DNA of 64,000 nucleotides from Myripristis murdjan. Its lineage: Eukaryota > Chordata > Actinopteri > Holocentriformes > Holocentridae. Location: positions 19,524,913-19,588,912 of the forward strand of contig NC_043994.1 in the NCBI RefSeq assembly GCF_902150065.1, in the 5' to 3' direction. The notes below the pieces were generated by a model. It did no database searches. It was not told where the DNA came from and saw only the letters and a program-made list of their open reading frames with translations. Shown one piece after another: positions 25,101 to 36,368 of this stretch; within the stretch, counting starts at the first letter, position 1; each line of letters starts with the position of its first letter. The position numbers were made by a program, and so were the translations under genes.

Positions 25101-28100
25101 CCCCCCACACCTTCCTCAGCGTTGCCAGTGGAAGCTGCGTCTTGGTTTCCCTAACTGAGACGCCACATTGTGCACAACAGAGACAGAGCTCTCACACTCG
25201 GTTGGACAGAGAATTCAAGGACTTTTCTAATGTCTTTCACAGTCTAGTAAGGTAAAAGGATTCAGAATTGTTTAAAATTCGACACTGGTAAAGATCTGAC
25301 ATCATAGCGGCTTCACTTTTTACTCACATTATTGTCAAGTCAAGTCAAGCATTGATGAATTTGGGTGATATACAGCATTAAAAACTTCAGACTGGCGAAA
25401 TCAAGCTTGTGAGAGCCATTTGTAAATTGCAACCCCAGGTGCTGCTCACTTCAGAAGGGCTGTTTTTTCTCCCAGGAGATAAAAGAGTAGCTCAAATTAA
25501 GCCGGATCTCTAACAAAATTATGAAAAGCTTGAGGGTGGGTAGGTCTGCTCATATCAGCTTTATGTCTCACCTATAAAGTTGACGCTGTCCGGCAGAGGT
25601 CTGGCAGTCAGGGGTCCAGAGTATTTTGTCAGACTCTTATCAAAGAGGTAGACTATGGAGCTGTCCCAACCTTGCTGAGGCAACAGAAAGCAGAGAACAA
25701 ATACCATAAATCACAGTAGTGGTATTAAGTATTAAAAAGGGTTCTATTTACTTATTGATGGTTTTTGGGGTACATCTATGATTGGTATTTTACAGATTTT
25801 TTTTTTACTTGTCTAGCTATATATATGATATTGGATTCTGTCACATAGTAAATTGATGTTTGGTATTTATGCCTTTCTATTGCACATGGGTTATGTGACT
25901 GGTTGCAGGAAACAACTCCATATTTAAGATGGCTTTCCATTGTCACCAACCATTTACCCGATGAGGGTCTAGCACCGAAACTCTGTAATAAAACATAGTA
26001 CTGCGAGCCAGACGGTGTGCAGGAGTTTATTTGGAACTTGATAAATGACTAAAATGTTTACATGATTGTCGCCTGTAATCACTGCAGCACAAATTGTGAT
26101 ATTTGGCAGGCCATATTACCCACCACAGGCATTTGGGCCTGTTTAACATGAGATAGTGTGTGTGTGAGTGTGTGTCTCTGTATGACTGTGACTGTGTTTA
26201 CCAGACCATCTGGGAGGCAGTGTGCAGGTGGTCTGCGTGGGTCGAGGGAGACCCCCGTCTCCAACAGCAGCTCCTGACTAAGCGGAGGGATGTGTGTGTG
26301 AGTGTGTGTTTCCAGACGCTGTTGCAGAGAGTGTAAGCCCTCTTCAGGACCCAGAACCAAGGAGTGCAACTGGGCTGATGTCATGTCCAACACGTGAATC
26401 ACCTAGGAGAAGAAACATGGAGGGCCAGGGCGGCACGCTATGCTCTTGTAAAATACATCCATGAAATAATGTGAGTGTAAGTGGAGGCGAGACTCGGATC
26501 ATTTACCTTCATGTTGAGAATATTCTGGAGAGCAGTGTAGCAGCAGGGCTGGTTTGTGTCGGGGTCCAGCCCTCCACCACGAGTCGCAGGGTCCCACATT
26601 AACAACATCTGCAGAAGAGACTCCACTGGCTCCAGCAGCGGCCTGTGCACACACACACAGACAGTATTTTTAGAGTGAGGCATGTTTGATGTTGGTAAGC
26701 GTGTGGGTGGTCAGTCAGACAAGCTTAATGTTTTTTTATGAACCTGCTGAGGTTGTTGGGATATGGAAGATGTGCGGAGAACCTGACTTCTCCATTCATG
26801 TCTTCTACTGCCATGATGTCTTTTGGACCTTTGTTCTTTACTTTACTTGTCCTACAAGAAAAGGCAAAAAAACATGATGAACTCTAAATTAAACTAGAAA
26901 AGCGCTGAAATTACTTTCTACAAACTATTATATTGATCTTTGCATACAATTAAGACAAAAAATCCGTTAATGGTGCAGACATTAATACAGAGATTTCAAT
27001 TTACAGATTTTCAATAATCTTATGTTCAACATTCCTACCCTAATGAAATATTAAAATATTCCAACATTTCATTTGACTCTGTGGTACTTAAATTGAGTAT
27101 ATCTTTCCTAAAGGTCATATAGCTACAATATTTCCATAGGAATATTAAGTTTTGTAGTAACACTGTGGAGTAACACTGTGGAATTGGCGAACATTAAAAC
27201 CTTACAATCTTGTGTGCATCAATGTTGCATGAATATTTCTACATGTATCACCATTGGGGCTGAATAAGAAATTGAATTATTATCAAAATCACAATATGGG
27301 GAAGTGCAATATCCCCATCACAGGAGCTCTAGTGTTTTTAATAAAACAGTAAAATCTGTGACAAAATCCTATTATAAATGAGGTACTGTGGTGCTGCAGC
27401 GATGCCTTGGCCAAAAAAAAACATATTCTCCAGAAGTAAGAAAACGTGTTGTTTTGATACAAACCCCAGCAAAAATCACAACATCGTCATCCTTTTAATG
27501 CAGATTTTCAGTGAAAAATAAAATCATGATGCAAAAATTAGCATCCCAACTAAAATCATGAATTATAATTGCACTATATGTCAAAAAACTGCAATATGAT
27601 TATAACCATATCATTCAGCCCTAATCCCCAGGTCTCCCACTTCATATTCTCTCACCTCAGAATATAGATGGGGAAAATATTGTTGCAATGAAGACTCACC
27701 ACTGTACAGGCTGCATGTGGTGCAGAAAGGGGCGAAAGCCACAAGTGCATTCAAAGAGCATTGTACCAAAACTCCAGTAGTCCACAGTCACAGTGTAGGG
27801 CTTATTCTCAAAAAGCTCTGGAGCCTGGCACACACACACACACACACACACACAGGTATATCACACAGGGATGAATAAATGAAGGATTTATCAACTTGAG
27901 GGATTGAAATCTATTAGCAAAACCCATTTGCTTGCATTGCCACAACACTTACCAGATACTGCAAAGTTCCAACAAAGGATGTACAGAGACTGCCCTGGTC
28001 TAGGTCTTTGGCATAGCCAAGATCTATGATTTTATGAACAAGCTGGAGGGAAAAAAATATGTGCAGAATGAATACGAGCCACATAATGGAGGAAATCCCA

Positions 28101-30427
28101 GATGAAAGGAACTGCATGCAAGTATCAGAGGAAACAAGCTCACCTTCCCATTGACGTCTTGTAGTACTATATTCTCTGGCTTCAGGTCTCTGTGGATAAT
28201 CTTATTCTCATGAAGATACTGGATGCCAGAACCTGTGTATATATTCACATATTGAGATGTGTGGCATCCAATGACATGACATTACACTACATATCAACAT
28301 GTGACTAGACAATGGATTTTATTACGACTGAACAGAAAAAAAACATTACCGATGTCACTGAGCAGCGAGAGGACTTCACTTTCCTTTAGGCCACAACAGT
28401 TCTCTGGTTTATTCAACATCTAAATTAAGGGGCACAGAGAAAGTGGGTAGCACTGCAATATGGGAAACCACAAATCATTTTTTCAGGTTGGGTTGCATAC
28501 TGATACCAGTACTGATACTGGCGCAGGCTAAAATGTAGTGACAAACAAAAGCCCTGAGCAAAACGTCAGAAATAAAAGCCAACTGTCTTGATTTTTGCCA
28601 TTTCTGGCATACAGAAACCTGTATTTCTCAAATGATGGACAAAGGAACAATTTTAAATCAACCATTTTGTCCAATCATCCTAAGCTAATGGTCCAAGCCA
28701 GCACTGTTTAGTGAGAGTAACAGAGTTTCATTGTTATGACCCTTACCAAATTTCTAGGGACTAACATGCTAAGGTCTAAAGAATTTAATATCTCTAGACT
28801 GATGTAAAGATTAACAATAATTTGTTTTACAGACGACTCAACATGCTGTATGTAAAGATAAAACTAATACTAGGAAGCATATGAAAGGCTTCGGGGCATT
28901 CTGGTGTCACCCTGGGTTTGAATGCAGGACCTTTGTCACATGGCTCTTCCACCTCTTTCTCTCTACCTGTCTTCTCTAGTTTGAGAGTTATACCAGCACA
29001 TAAATGAGCAAAATGTTGAAATAACTGAGATTTACCTTAATCCTAGACAAAAAAAAATGTTTCACAGGGTTCAATTAACCAGAAAAATTACTTCAGTGTG
29101 GCATATAGTTATTACTGTCCAAATTAATACAACTATCATGATTAGGGGTACATCTAGTGACTATTTTTATTGTTAATTCATTGTTGTTTCTTTAATAACT
29201 TTGTCTATAAAATATTCATAATTATAAACAAACAAAAAAACTAAACTAGTAAAATAAAAATAGAAATATCTGATGGCCAGACAGTGCAACATTTGTACAA
29301 CTTCAGTACTGAAAAAGCTGTACTGGTGCATGCCCAAATGTAGGTCATTGTTTTAGATCATTATGAAAGAGTTGTCTTCAAGCTGCAGTATTGAGCCATC
29401 GCTACAGCTCTCAGCCAGCCCTCTGCTACCTTGCGCAGGTCTCCTCTGGAGCAGTACTCCATGGCCAGCAGAGGAAGATCATTCAAAGCAATGGAGCTCA
29501 TCTCCTCGGGAACCTCTCTGGCTCGAACAACGTTCACATGACTCAACCTGCAACAGGAACACAGTCAAAGTCGCAGTAATGGATTGACAAGAGGCAAGAT
29601 GGTCAATTGTTCAAGTCAGTGAACACTGACTCATCAAACATAAGCAGATCATGCACACTTACTTCTTCATGATCTGTATCTCTCTGCTCCAGCGATCTTT
29701 GTTCTTGGAGTTCAGCTCCAGGCGACACAATTTCACAGCAATCTTCTCTCCTGTTTCCTGTTCAAAACATAGAGACGGGATGGAAACAAAGTCAAAGGAA
29801 GGTCCTGGCTCTTCAGTTTATGCGACACCCAGTCCAGTGGTTCTCAAAGTGGGTGCCGCAGTGGACTGGTGAGCCATGACAAGTGTCCCCTGAGAATCTG
29901 CTTGTTTCACATTATCATTTTTTCTCTCATTTAATAAACTTCATCCCATATAAACTTTATTACAACCGAGCTCACACATAAATAAAGCAGAGATATTGCT
30001 CAGATTTAAAAATATGAAACTGAATGTAATGTAAGCCCTACTGAATGTGTTTTATAGGTTTTTTGAGTTGCATCAAGTGCAATATATGTGTTTCTATGAA
30101 GCAGGGTAACTGATTGTTTCCCACTTGCCCATCTCTTGTTTGCTGCTTGTTGTCATCAGCATCAGCCACAAGTTTGGACAGCAAAGCTCAAGAAGAACTC
30201 GCAGAGCTACTAATGGACCGCACACTGAAACTGAAATATGGTGAAGTGTGGGGGGATTTTTTCAGGGGTGCCTTGGTTATGAAAAGTTTGGGAACTAGAG
30301 TATGGGCAGGGATAAAACCTACCAGGTGTTGGTACAGGTAGACATGTCCAAAGCCCCCTATCCCAAGCCTCTCCTTCATCTCCCAGGAGCCACACAGCTG
30401 GCTCTGTCGCAGTGGAGCCCTCTCCAT
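22124..30427 (-). CDS. chuk: IKK-alpha, inhibitor of NF-kappa-B kinase subunit alpha
   Basis: Twenty-one exons (5' to 3'): 30323-30427, 29663-29757, 29430-29547, 28350-28419, 28144-28232, 27953-28042, 27700-27824, 26744-26851, 26507-26642, 26202-26402, 25572-25674, 25031-25154, 24785-24936, 24643-24704, 24443-24552, 24303-24352, 24082-24190, 23951-23804, 23675-23629, 22523-22424 and 22219-22124. All phases fit; 2238 nt, 745 residues, the human length. Kinase domain: GIGGFG (22-27), Lys44, HRDLKPEN (about 143-150), DLG, and activation loop SLCTSFVGT (Ser177/Ser181). A ubiquitin-like domain follows, then a helical scaffold/dimerisation region, and a NEMO-binding segment QDWSWTE near 716. [14 protein letters not shown] and [14 protein letters not shown] favour IKK-alpha over IKK-beta. 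Known: IKK-alpha phosphorylates I-kappa-B and p100 in NF-kappa-B signalling. Upstream non-coding exon(s) are not resolved. Confidence 0.97.
22560..23010. repeat. diverged A/C/T-rich interspersed repeat in a chuk intron
   Basis: Begins TTATAGTTAACTAAAACTAA and ends with similar AACTGAAATGAAACCGAACT text, with a poly(A) stretch at about 22886-22908. It looks like a common dispersed repeat, but I cannot assign a family. Confidence 0.35.
25730..26045 (+). mobile_element. possible Penelope-like or retrozyme-like fragment with a hammerhead-like core
   Basis: In a chuk intron, the text CCGATGAGGGTCTAGCACC is followed by GAAAC. It resembles the hammerhead ribozyme core (CUGANGA, stem II, GAAA) found in terminal repeats of Penelope-like elements. 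GGT/ACC can pair as stem II. The first core U is C here, so activity is doubtful. No coding sequence. Confidence 0.25.
27253..27626. mobile_element. MITE with GGGCTGAAT-type inverted termini in a chuk intron
   Basis: The left end is GGGGCTGAATAAGAAATTG and the right end is the near inverse, ending ATATCATTCAGCCCTAA. The ~370-bp AT-rich interior has no coding capacity. Termini of the (T)AGGGCTG type suggest hAT-like, but no clear target duplication was found. Confidence 0.45.
29833..30299. mobile_element. hAT-like MITE in chuk intron 1
   Basis: The left end CAGTGGTTCTCAAAGTGGG and the right end AAGTTTGGGAACTAG are inverted relatives of each other and of the element at 374-613. It is non-coding as far as I can see. 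Confidence 0.45.
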
Positions 30428-31480
30428 AATGTTTGGTCTTCTGGAGCAGGGGCCACAGAGGTGACCTGTTTGTGAATTCAGCAAATGATGAGTAGTTTAA
30501 TGTCACTGTTACATAAACTAGAAAGTAAACACAGAGCACAGCATTGGATTTGTTATATCTAACACCAATAGTCTTAACAGGTAGGGTTGCTTAAAAAAGG
30601 GTATTTCCAGGTTTCAGCCAAATCTAAGACTTTTGGTTATTTATAGGGCTATCTGGAATTAAATGAGACCAATAAAAATCTAGATTTTTTATTTATTTAT
30701 TTATTTTTAAATTGCCAAAAGCATCCCATTCTGACTGAATATGGCTACTGGTGTTCTTGAAAACAACATAAAATCAAATTATGTTTAGTAAAACAGCAAC
30801 AAAAGGATGCTTTGGTTAGTGGTGGCATAACTAACCTCTATGATAATGTCAGAGCTTATTCACAAACAAGCCAGTTATTGTATAATGAAACGTGAAAACA
30901 TGATTTAAAGACAGTTCAATACTTTACAACGCCTTCATTTGAGATAATTTAGGTTACGATGTTTCCAGACAGGTCACATGGACACATTGTAAAACTCTGC
31001 TCTAGTAAAGTCTACAGACTAATGTGGATTTGTTTTGGGGTCCAGGACTTGAAAAAAAGTTTGGAACCTTTAATTATACACATGATACAGGCTGAAGCAA
31101 ACCTATTAAACCTCGACATGATTTCCACCAACTCACTTGCTGAGAAGGGCAGAGCTGCCGCTCGAGGACAAGGTTCGCGTTTGTCTCAGTCCATGTTGTT
31201 TATAGTCCGTTGTTTTGTTGCGTTGTTGTTTACTCTCAGTAGCAAAACAAAACAAATCCTTCAACCCTCCCAATCCATCCAACACGGCTCTACGTTGTGT
31301 TTATGTCCCAGCGATGAATGTGGAAACGTCGTGAGCACTAAGAGAGACAGAGAGCCCACTCTGTACAAAGTGAAAGTATAGAGTATTACACACAGGCGAT
31401 TCTTCTGCGCATGCGCCTGTGCACCGCAGATTGGTATTGCATTGGGATGGGCAACAACTAGTGACTGTACCTTTAATCAG
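30428..31480 (-). promoter_or_regulatory. chuk: chuk upstream region
   Basis: The chuk start codon lies in an exon with a CTCCAG acceptor about 17 bases upstream, so a non-coding first exon is expected further right. The segment 31130-31440 is less AT-rich, with CpGs (GCTCGAGG, GCGCATGCGCC) and an NRF1-like GCGCATGCGC near 31408. It is the best promoter candidate but is not resolved. Confidence 0.4.
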
Positions 31481-31678
31481 GCAGCATGTTGCGGAAGGTA
31501 GTGGCTTTCCTGTGCAAGTCCGCAGTACACAGGGGGATTCCCCTTTTTACGTCAAACAGACCGAAAGAAAATATTTCTGAGCAGCAATTTATTTTTTCAT
31601 ATCGCAAATACACCACTCTCCCCTCAGAAATATGTAATTTAAAATTTTTTAGGCATAATTCAGATGTAACTTCTTGCC

Positions 31679-31680
<2 letters not shown>

Positions 31681-31711
<31 letters not shown>

Positions 31712-32068
31712 AAGTCAGTCTTAATCTAGCTCGCTCAGTCCAAATACTGTATAATGTATATAATTATTGCTGTGTACATAACTACCATTATATGTCTTAA
31801 CAGTCAACAACTCAAGAACATCCCCACGGTGGTCTTCTTTGTTTTGTTTTGTTTTGTGTTACCTGTTTTTTTTTTCTGTTTTATTGTGTGCACTGCCTTG
31901 CACCCTTTTTCTTTTTCCTTTCCCGGGTTAGGGATGGGGATGGAGTAGGTTGAGGGGAGTGGGGGGACGGCAACAGGGGACACATACCAAGGGTAACTTA
32001 TCTTATCCGCCATGTACTGTAACATCTACTGCCCCCTGTGGAAAATCTCTTAATAAAAAATTGGTCAA
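31681..32068 (+). mobile_element. L1-like LINE 3' end, 5'-truncated, with target-site duplication
   Basis: The sequence AACTTCTTGCCACT flanks the insert on both sides (31668-31681 and 32070-32084 region), a 14-bp target duplication. The insert ends with an L1-like 3'UTR (CTTAATAAAAAATTGGTC) and a poly(A) tail. Its left end is a 29-base poly(T), as if an oppositely oriented tailed copy was joined during insertion (twin priming). No complete open frame. Confidence 0.7.
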
Positions 32069-32575
32069 AAAAAAAAAAAAACTTCTTGCCACTATGGAAA
32101 GGGTCTTTGTATGCTCACTAGATGGCGCAGTATCCCAGCTTCAGTGTTGCTATGCGTGTGTCACTCACCGACCACAAGCCATGCAGTGTTTTGTTTACAG
32201 CAGTGGTGTGCAAACAAACAAACAAACAAACAAACAAAAAACTAATGGACAGGGGGGGAAATCTGTAATACCTCACCTCTCTTACCACTCACATCTGCAC
32301 CCATTATCACCCATGAAATGGAGCCATAACCCCCCAAATCTGAGTCCAAAAAAGCCACCAGTTGACCTAAAAATAAATAAATACATAAATCTTATTTCTA
32401 ACTACTTTAGGGACGGACTCTGGCCATGGGCATTCCTGACAGCACAGTATATTTGGAGAAATGTCTGTGTACCACTTTTTAAATATCATAAATATATATT
32501 TGCAGCGGGAGTTGATGGATTTTTTTTCACAAACCTTCCATAAAATAACGGGAACATTTTTTTCTGTAAGAAGTT

Positions 32576-32689
32576 TGTTTGATTGATTGATTGATTGAAC
32601 ATTTTATTTTGAATATGAAATAACAGAACAGCAAAGAGTTTAAGATAAACATAAAGACAGTTTAAGATAAACACACACACACACACACA

Positions 32690-32725
<36 letters not shown>

Positions 32726-33430
32726 AACACACTCATGCATGGATGCAGTTCACATGTAGTAATATAAGCGAAACACGGAAAAAAAAATCCAAAAATATAA
32801 ATAACATTATTCATTAACCTCATACCTCCTGAAGATTCTTTCTTTATATCTTGTTTTAAACTGGTTAATATTTTTACATTGCTGTAACTCCACACCGAGA
32901 CTGTTCTATAGCTTCACCCCACAAATTGAGATACAAAAACCCTTCCTAGTTGTGTGAAAACTAAACATTTTGAGGTTTAATTTGCCCCTTAAGTTGTAGC
33001 CCCCCTCTCGATCACTGAATAATTTTTGAATATTTCCTGGCAATGATTCATTCCTAGCTTTGAACATTATCTGTGCTGTTTGGAATTCAACAATGTCTGT
33101 AAATTTGAGCAGTCTTGACTGCAAAAAAAGTAAGTTAGTGTGATCCAGATAGCCAATTTTGTGAATGATCCTTATTGCTCTTTTTTTGCAAGATGATTAA
33201 TGACTGTAAGGATGTTTTATAGTTATTACCCCGGACCTCAGCACAGTAATGCAAGTATGGCAAAACTCGTGAACAGTAGAGAGTGTGGAGTGATTTTTGG
33301 TCCAGAAACTGCTTTGCTTTATTGATTACTGCTATACTTCTTGCTACCCTGCTTTGTACACACTTAATATGTGATTTCCAGCTTAATGACTCATCCATAG
33401 TTATCGTAGTGATCAAATATGCCAAAAAAA
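32576..33430 (-). mobile_element. non-LTR retrotransposon fragment, C-terminal reverse-transcriptase region
   Basis: On the minus strand, 33135-33425 encodes MDESLSWKSHIKCVQSRV, then LYCSRVLPYLHYCAEVRGN. After a frame shift, 32906-33124 encodes AQIMFKARNESLPGNIQKL and GGYNLRGKLNL. This is the thumb and C-terminal part of a LINE ORF2 (CR1/L2/Rex-type as I judge it). A (CA)n tract lies in the 3'UTR (about 32670-32724), and a (TCAA)n tail at about 32578-32599 marks the 3' end. The element is 5'-truncated and inactive. Confidence 0.7.
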
Positions 33431-34297
33431 AAAAAAAATCAATCAGTGCCTGGCCTGCATCCAGGCAATGTTCAGTTCACATCACAATGAGAGCAAGAGC
33501 TCCGTATCTGATTATGAAGATCCGATTTCAAAGAGAGCAAAACCTAGACCTTGAGCGTACAGACCCGTCACTTGATGCTCCTGACAGAATCCCGAAATAA
33601 TAGCTGCATTGAAATGGCAAGTGTTACTGTAGCCTGTGCAATGTTCCTCTCAAGGCACATTCACTGATTACGACCCAAGTTCCCTCTCCTCTCCTTTCAC
33701 ACATTTTCACACCCTGCCTGCCTACCAGCAACCTAGGATCCCATCCAAGAGCATAAATCCCATCTCAAACCATGTGACTGAGGCAACAATGACTTAGATT
33801 GAGCGCAAAGGGGCTAAAAATACTCACTTGTACGGGGTGGAAAATTTCTTGTTAGTCATAGATCTTTCTCAGCTCTCTTTGACACCCCCAAATTTGGCAC
33901 TTGAATAAAGATATTTTGTAAGCAATTTACATAAGCACAGACACAGAAATGGGGCTTTATATTACATCAGTGTCTCCCATACAGTGATTTATTTGTGGTG
34001 GTCCACCACAATCACACAAACAAACCCCCATTATCCAAACTGATGTAATGGCATTAACACTGCCTCTTGTATTACATGAACAAATGTTTCCTTTGGTTTA
34101 TTTATCTAGATCAACTTGCTACCACTAAACTAAATGAGGACGCACTGTCAAATATTGAAATGCTGTGGGCTGTTTTAGGTAGTTATCATAAATGTCTTCT
34201 TGACAGATGGTGATGAATACAGTAGGTCTCTCTGAACTGAGCAGGTTTTGCAGGCCTCCGGTATAAGTCCAGGACGAAAATTCGCCCTCTCACCCAC
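33431..34297. other. AT-rich stretch with no gene recognised
   Basis: Lies between a LINE fragment and the pknox1 exon. This is where the second pknox1 coding exon would be expected. I found no TALE-homeodomain or PKNOX N-terminal sequence here or elsewhere in the window. Confidence 0.5.
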
Positions 34298-34407
34298 CTG
34301 CTGCTCTCCTTCTGGGTACTTGTCTATGGAAACCTGGGCTGCCATCATGTTCACTGCAGATGCTGCAAACACTGGGGCATTATAGAGAGGTGGGACAGTT
34401 GGCCAAC
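34298..34407 (-). CDS. pknox1: PKNOX1 (PREP1) first coding exon, rest of gene not found
   Basis: The exon is bounded by GTGTAG| at its 5' side and CAGCAG|GTGGGTGAG at its 3' side. Coding starts at 34348: MMAAQVSIDKYPEGEQQ, 17 codons, phase 0. Human PKNOX1 starts MMATQTLSIDSYQDGQQ and its first coding exon ends after about the same residue. Known: PKNOX1 is a TALE homeodomain transcription factor that pairs with PBX, and it neighbours NDUFV3 in human 21q22.3, in the same orientation as here. No later PKNOX1 exon is visible before chuk begins at 30427. Either the gene was broken by rearrangement, the assembly is misjoined, or a second locus holds the rest. Confidence 0.7.
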
Positions 34408-35751
34408 CTACACAACACACACATAACATCAGTTAGACTGCCTATCAAAAGAACAGAAGCTTTAAATTCTGTCTGACAAACACTAAAAAGTGAAAGCCTA
34501 ATTAATAAGGTAAGGGGGTAATAGCAGAAATAAATCCACTGTATACGCTCGTGAAAAAGTATCAAAAACTTAACTCTAGAGGTGTAGTCTCGAAAACAGA
34601 CAAAAACGTGGATATGTGGCTTTGGGGTAGGGTGTGGGCATGTAAAATAAGACACTGAAAGGTAATTTTAGAGTGAAATCATGCAAACTCAGATCTTGTG
34701 TTGTCATATGCATACACACACGCATCTGAGCCAATGAGATTATGTTACCATTTGAAAAAGAAATCACTGAGGACAACGTGGAAGGGGGCTGCGTTTACAA
34801 TTTATTAATTAATTTACTATTAAACTATTTATGGCCAAGGGAATTCGGAAAATGACAAGTTTCACTAACCCTGGGGTGCTACAACAGTCAGCTAATGTTA
34901 CCTACAACTCATACAACACACCCACCACAATGAACTTAGCTTTTAGCCCTCGACTGGCTACTCAGATATCGTTTCAGGCGGCAATACAAATAAAATAAAA
35001 TAAAATAAACCTCAGCCTTTAGGATAACCAGTTTGTCTAAGTGGGGTATGCCCAGGCAAAGCCGCTAGCTGAAACAGCGGAGCATATCTTTTACTTTCGC
35101 TAAACACCTTAAAAGACACATAAATGTTAGCCGGGTGCCCAAAATTTACGGTGAACTGTTATTCAAAAATAGCCACCGTCCGGCCAAGCTAAAGCTAACG
35201 TTAGCAAGCTAGTTAGCCTGCTAACTTAAGTGTTTGCATGCTGGTACGGTGAACACTCAGCCAAAATGCAAAGCGCCATATTTAGCAAGGAAATCATTGC
35301 CAAAAAACATGCTAACCTAGCGAGCTACAGTACCCGCTGCGGGTAAGTACAAAGAGGCAGCGCATGTACGCCGTTCGCTAAAAAGGTACAGCTTCGGCAA
35401 TTTGCGTTTCCAATTAGAATAAATACATAGTTCTTGTTATTAGTGTACTGTGACTTGGCTGTAATAACGAGCCTTGGCTAACAGGCTAGCCAGTTGGTCC
35501 AAAATCCTGCCCACATCAGTCAATCAATCAAGCGGGGACAGCTGCCTATCCCTCCCCTCGCACTACAACTGTCGGGGTAAAGCAGGGGCCTTGCTTCTAG
35601 CTCTCGCCCTTGCTTTTCCACAATCCTTCTCTGCCCCCAAAACGCCGACATATTTTTTTTTCCCGCAGACAGATTTTTATTCTTCCCGGAGCCCTGCCGC
35701 TGCTTCCCCACCAAAACCCTCTCCACTGTTCTGACTACGTCCGCACTTCTC
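34408..35751 (-). promoter_or_regulatory. pknox1: pknox1 intron 1 and possible alternative promoter
   Basis: No protein-coding exon seen. The part 35150-35250 is rich in GCTAACGTTAGC-type text. 35500-35750 is C/T-rich with CpGs, resembling a first exon or promoter. It abuts the long-inverted-repeat element. Confidence 0.35.
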
Positions 35752-35779
35752 GCCCTGGTAGTTCAGCGGATAGCCATGA

Positions 35780-36333
35780 AAATTGTGCACTTTTACATAG
35801 AAGCATGAAACTTCTACCATAGTAAGTTTATACCATGAGGTTTATTTTCAGATGTGGAGGGAAGTCAGATTTGACCTCTGAGGCCCGGCAGAGGTCAAAT
35901 CCAAGATGGCCGCCAATAATATTCAAAAATGCATAACTTTGGAACCAAACACAATAGAAAAACACTTAAAATGTCATTTCCCACTAACCTTTGGGTGCCC
36001 ATTCTGTTTATGATACCTTTGAAATCACCAGAATTCAAGAATATGCATTTAGATCAATGTGGAGGTCAAATTATGCAGACAAAGGGAGGTGAATGGTGCA
36101 AAAAGGTAGTTTATTTCTAAAATAATAACAGTAATGATGTTAATAGTGATTATAACAATAGTAATGCCAGTAATAATAATAATAATTATCATAAGTTATT
36201 TTTAACTGATTTATTATTTAACTTTTTAATAATTTATTTTTAACTTAATTAACTTTATTTTTAACTTAATTTTTTAACTGATTTATGCAGAAAATTTCAT
36301 TGAACCTAATGTCGCTTTACAAAACAAAAAACC
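35780..36333 (+). repeat. left terminal inverted repeat (~554 bp)
   Basis: Matches 39736-40286 in reverse complement with only scattered differences by eye. It contains CAAGATGGCCGCCAATAAT and a long AT-rich inner half. Confidence 0.9.
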
Positions 36334-36368
36334 ACCCCCTCCACCAGGGTGTGGTGGAGGGGGTGGTT
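36330..36368. repeat. 16-bp perfect hairpin at the repeat/LINE junction
   Basis: Arm 36330-36345 (AACCACCCCCTCCACC) and arm 36353-36368 are exact reverse complements with a 7-base spacer. It sits where the terminal repeat meets the 3'-truncated LINE. Confidence 0.9.
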
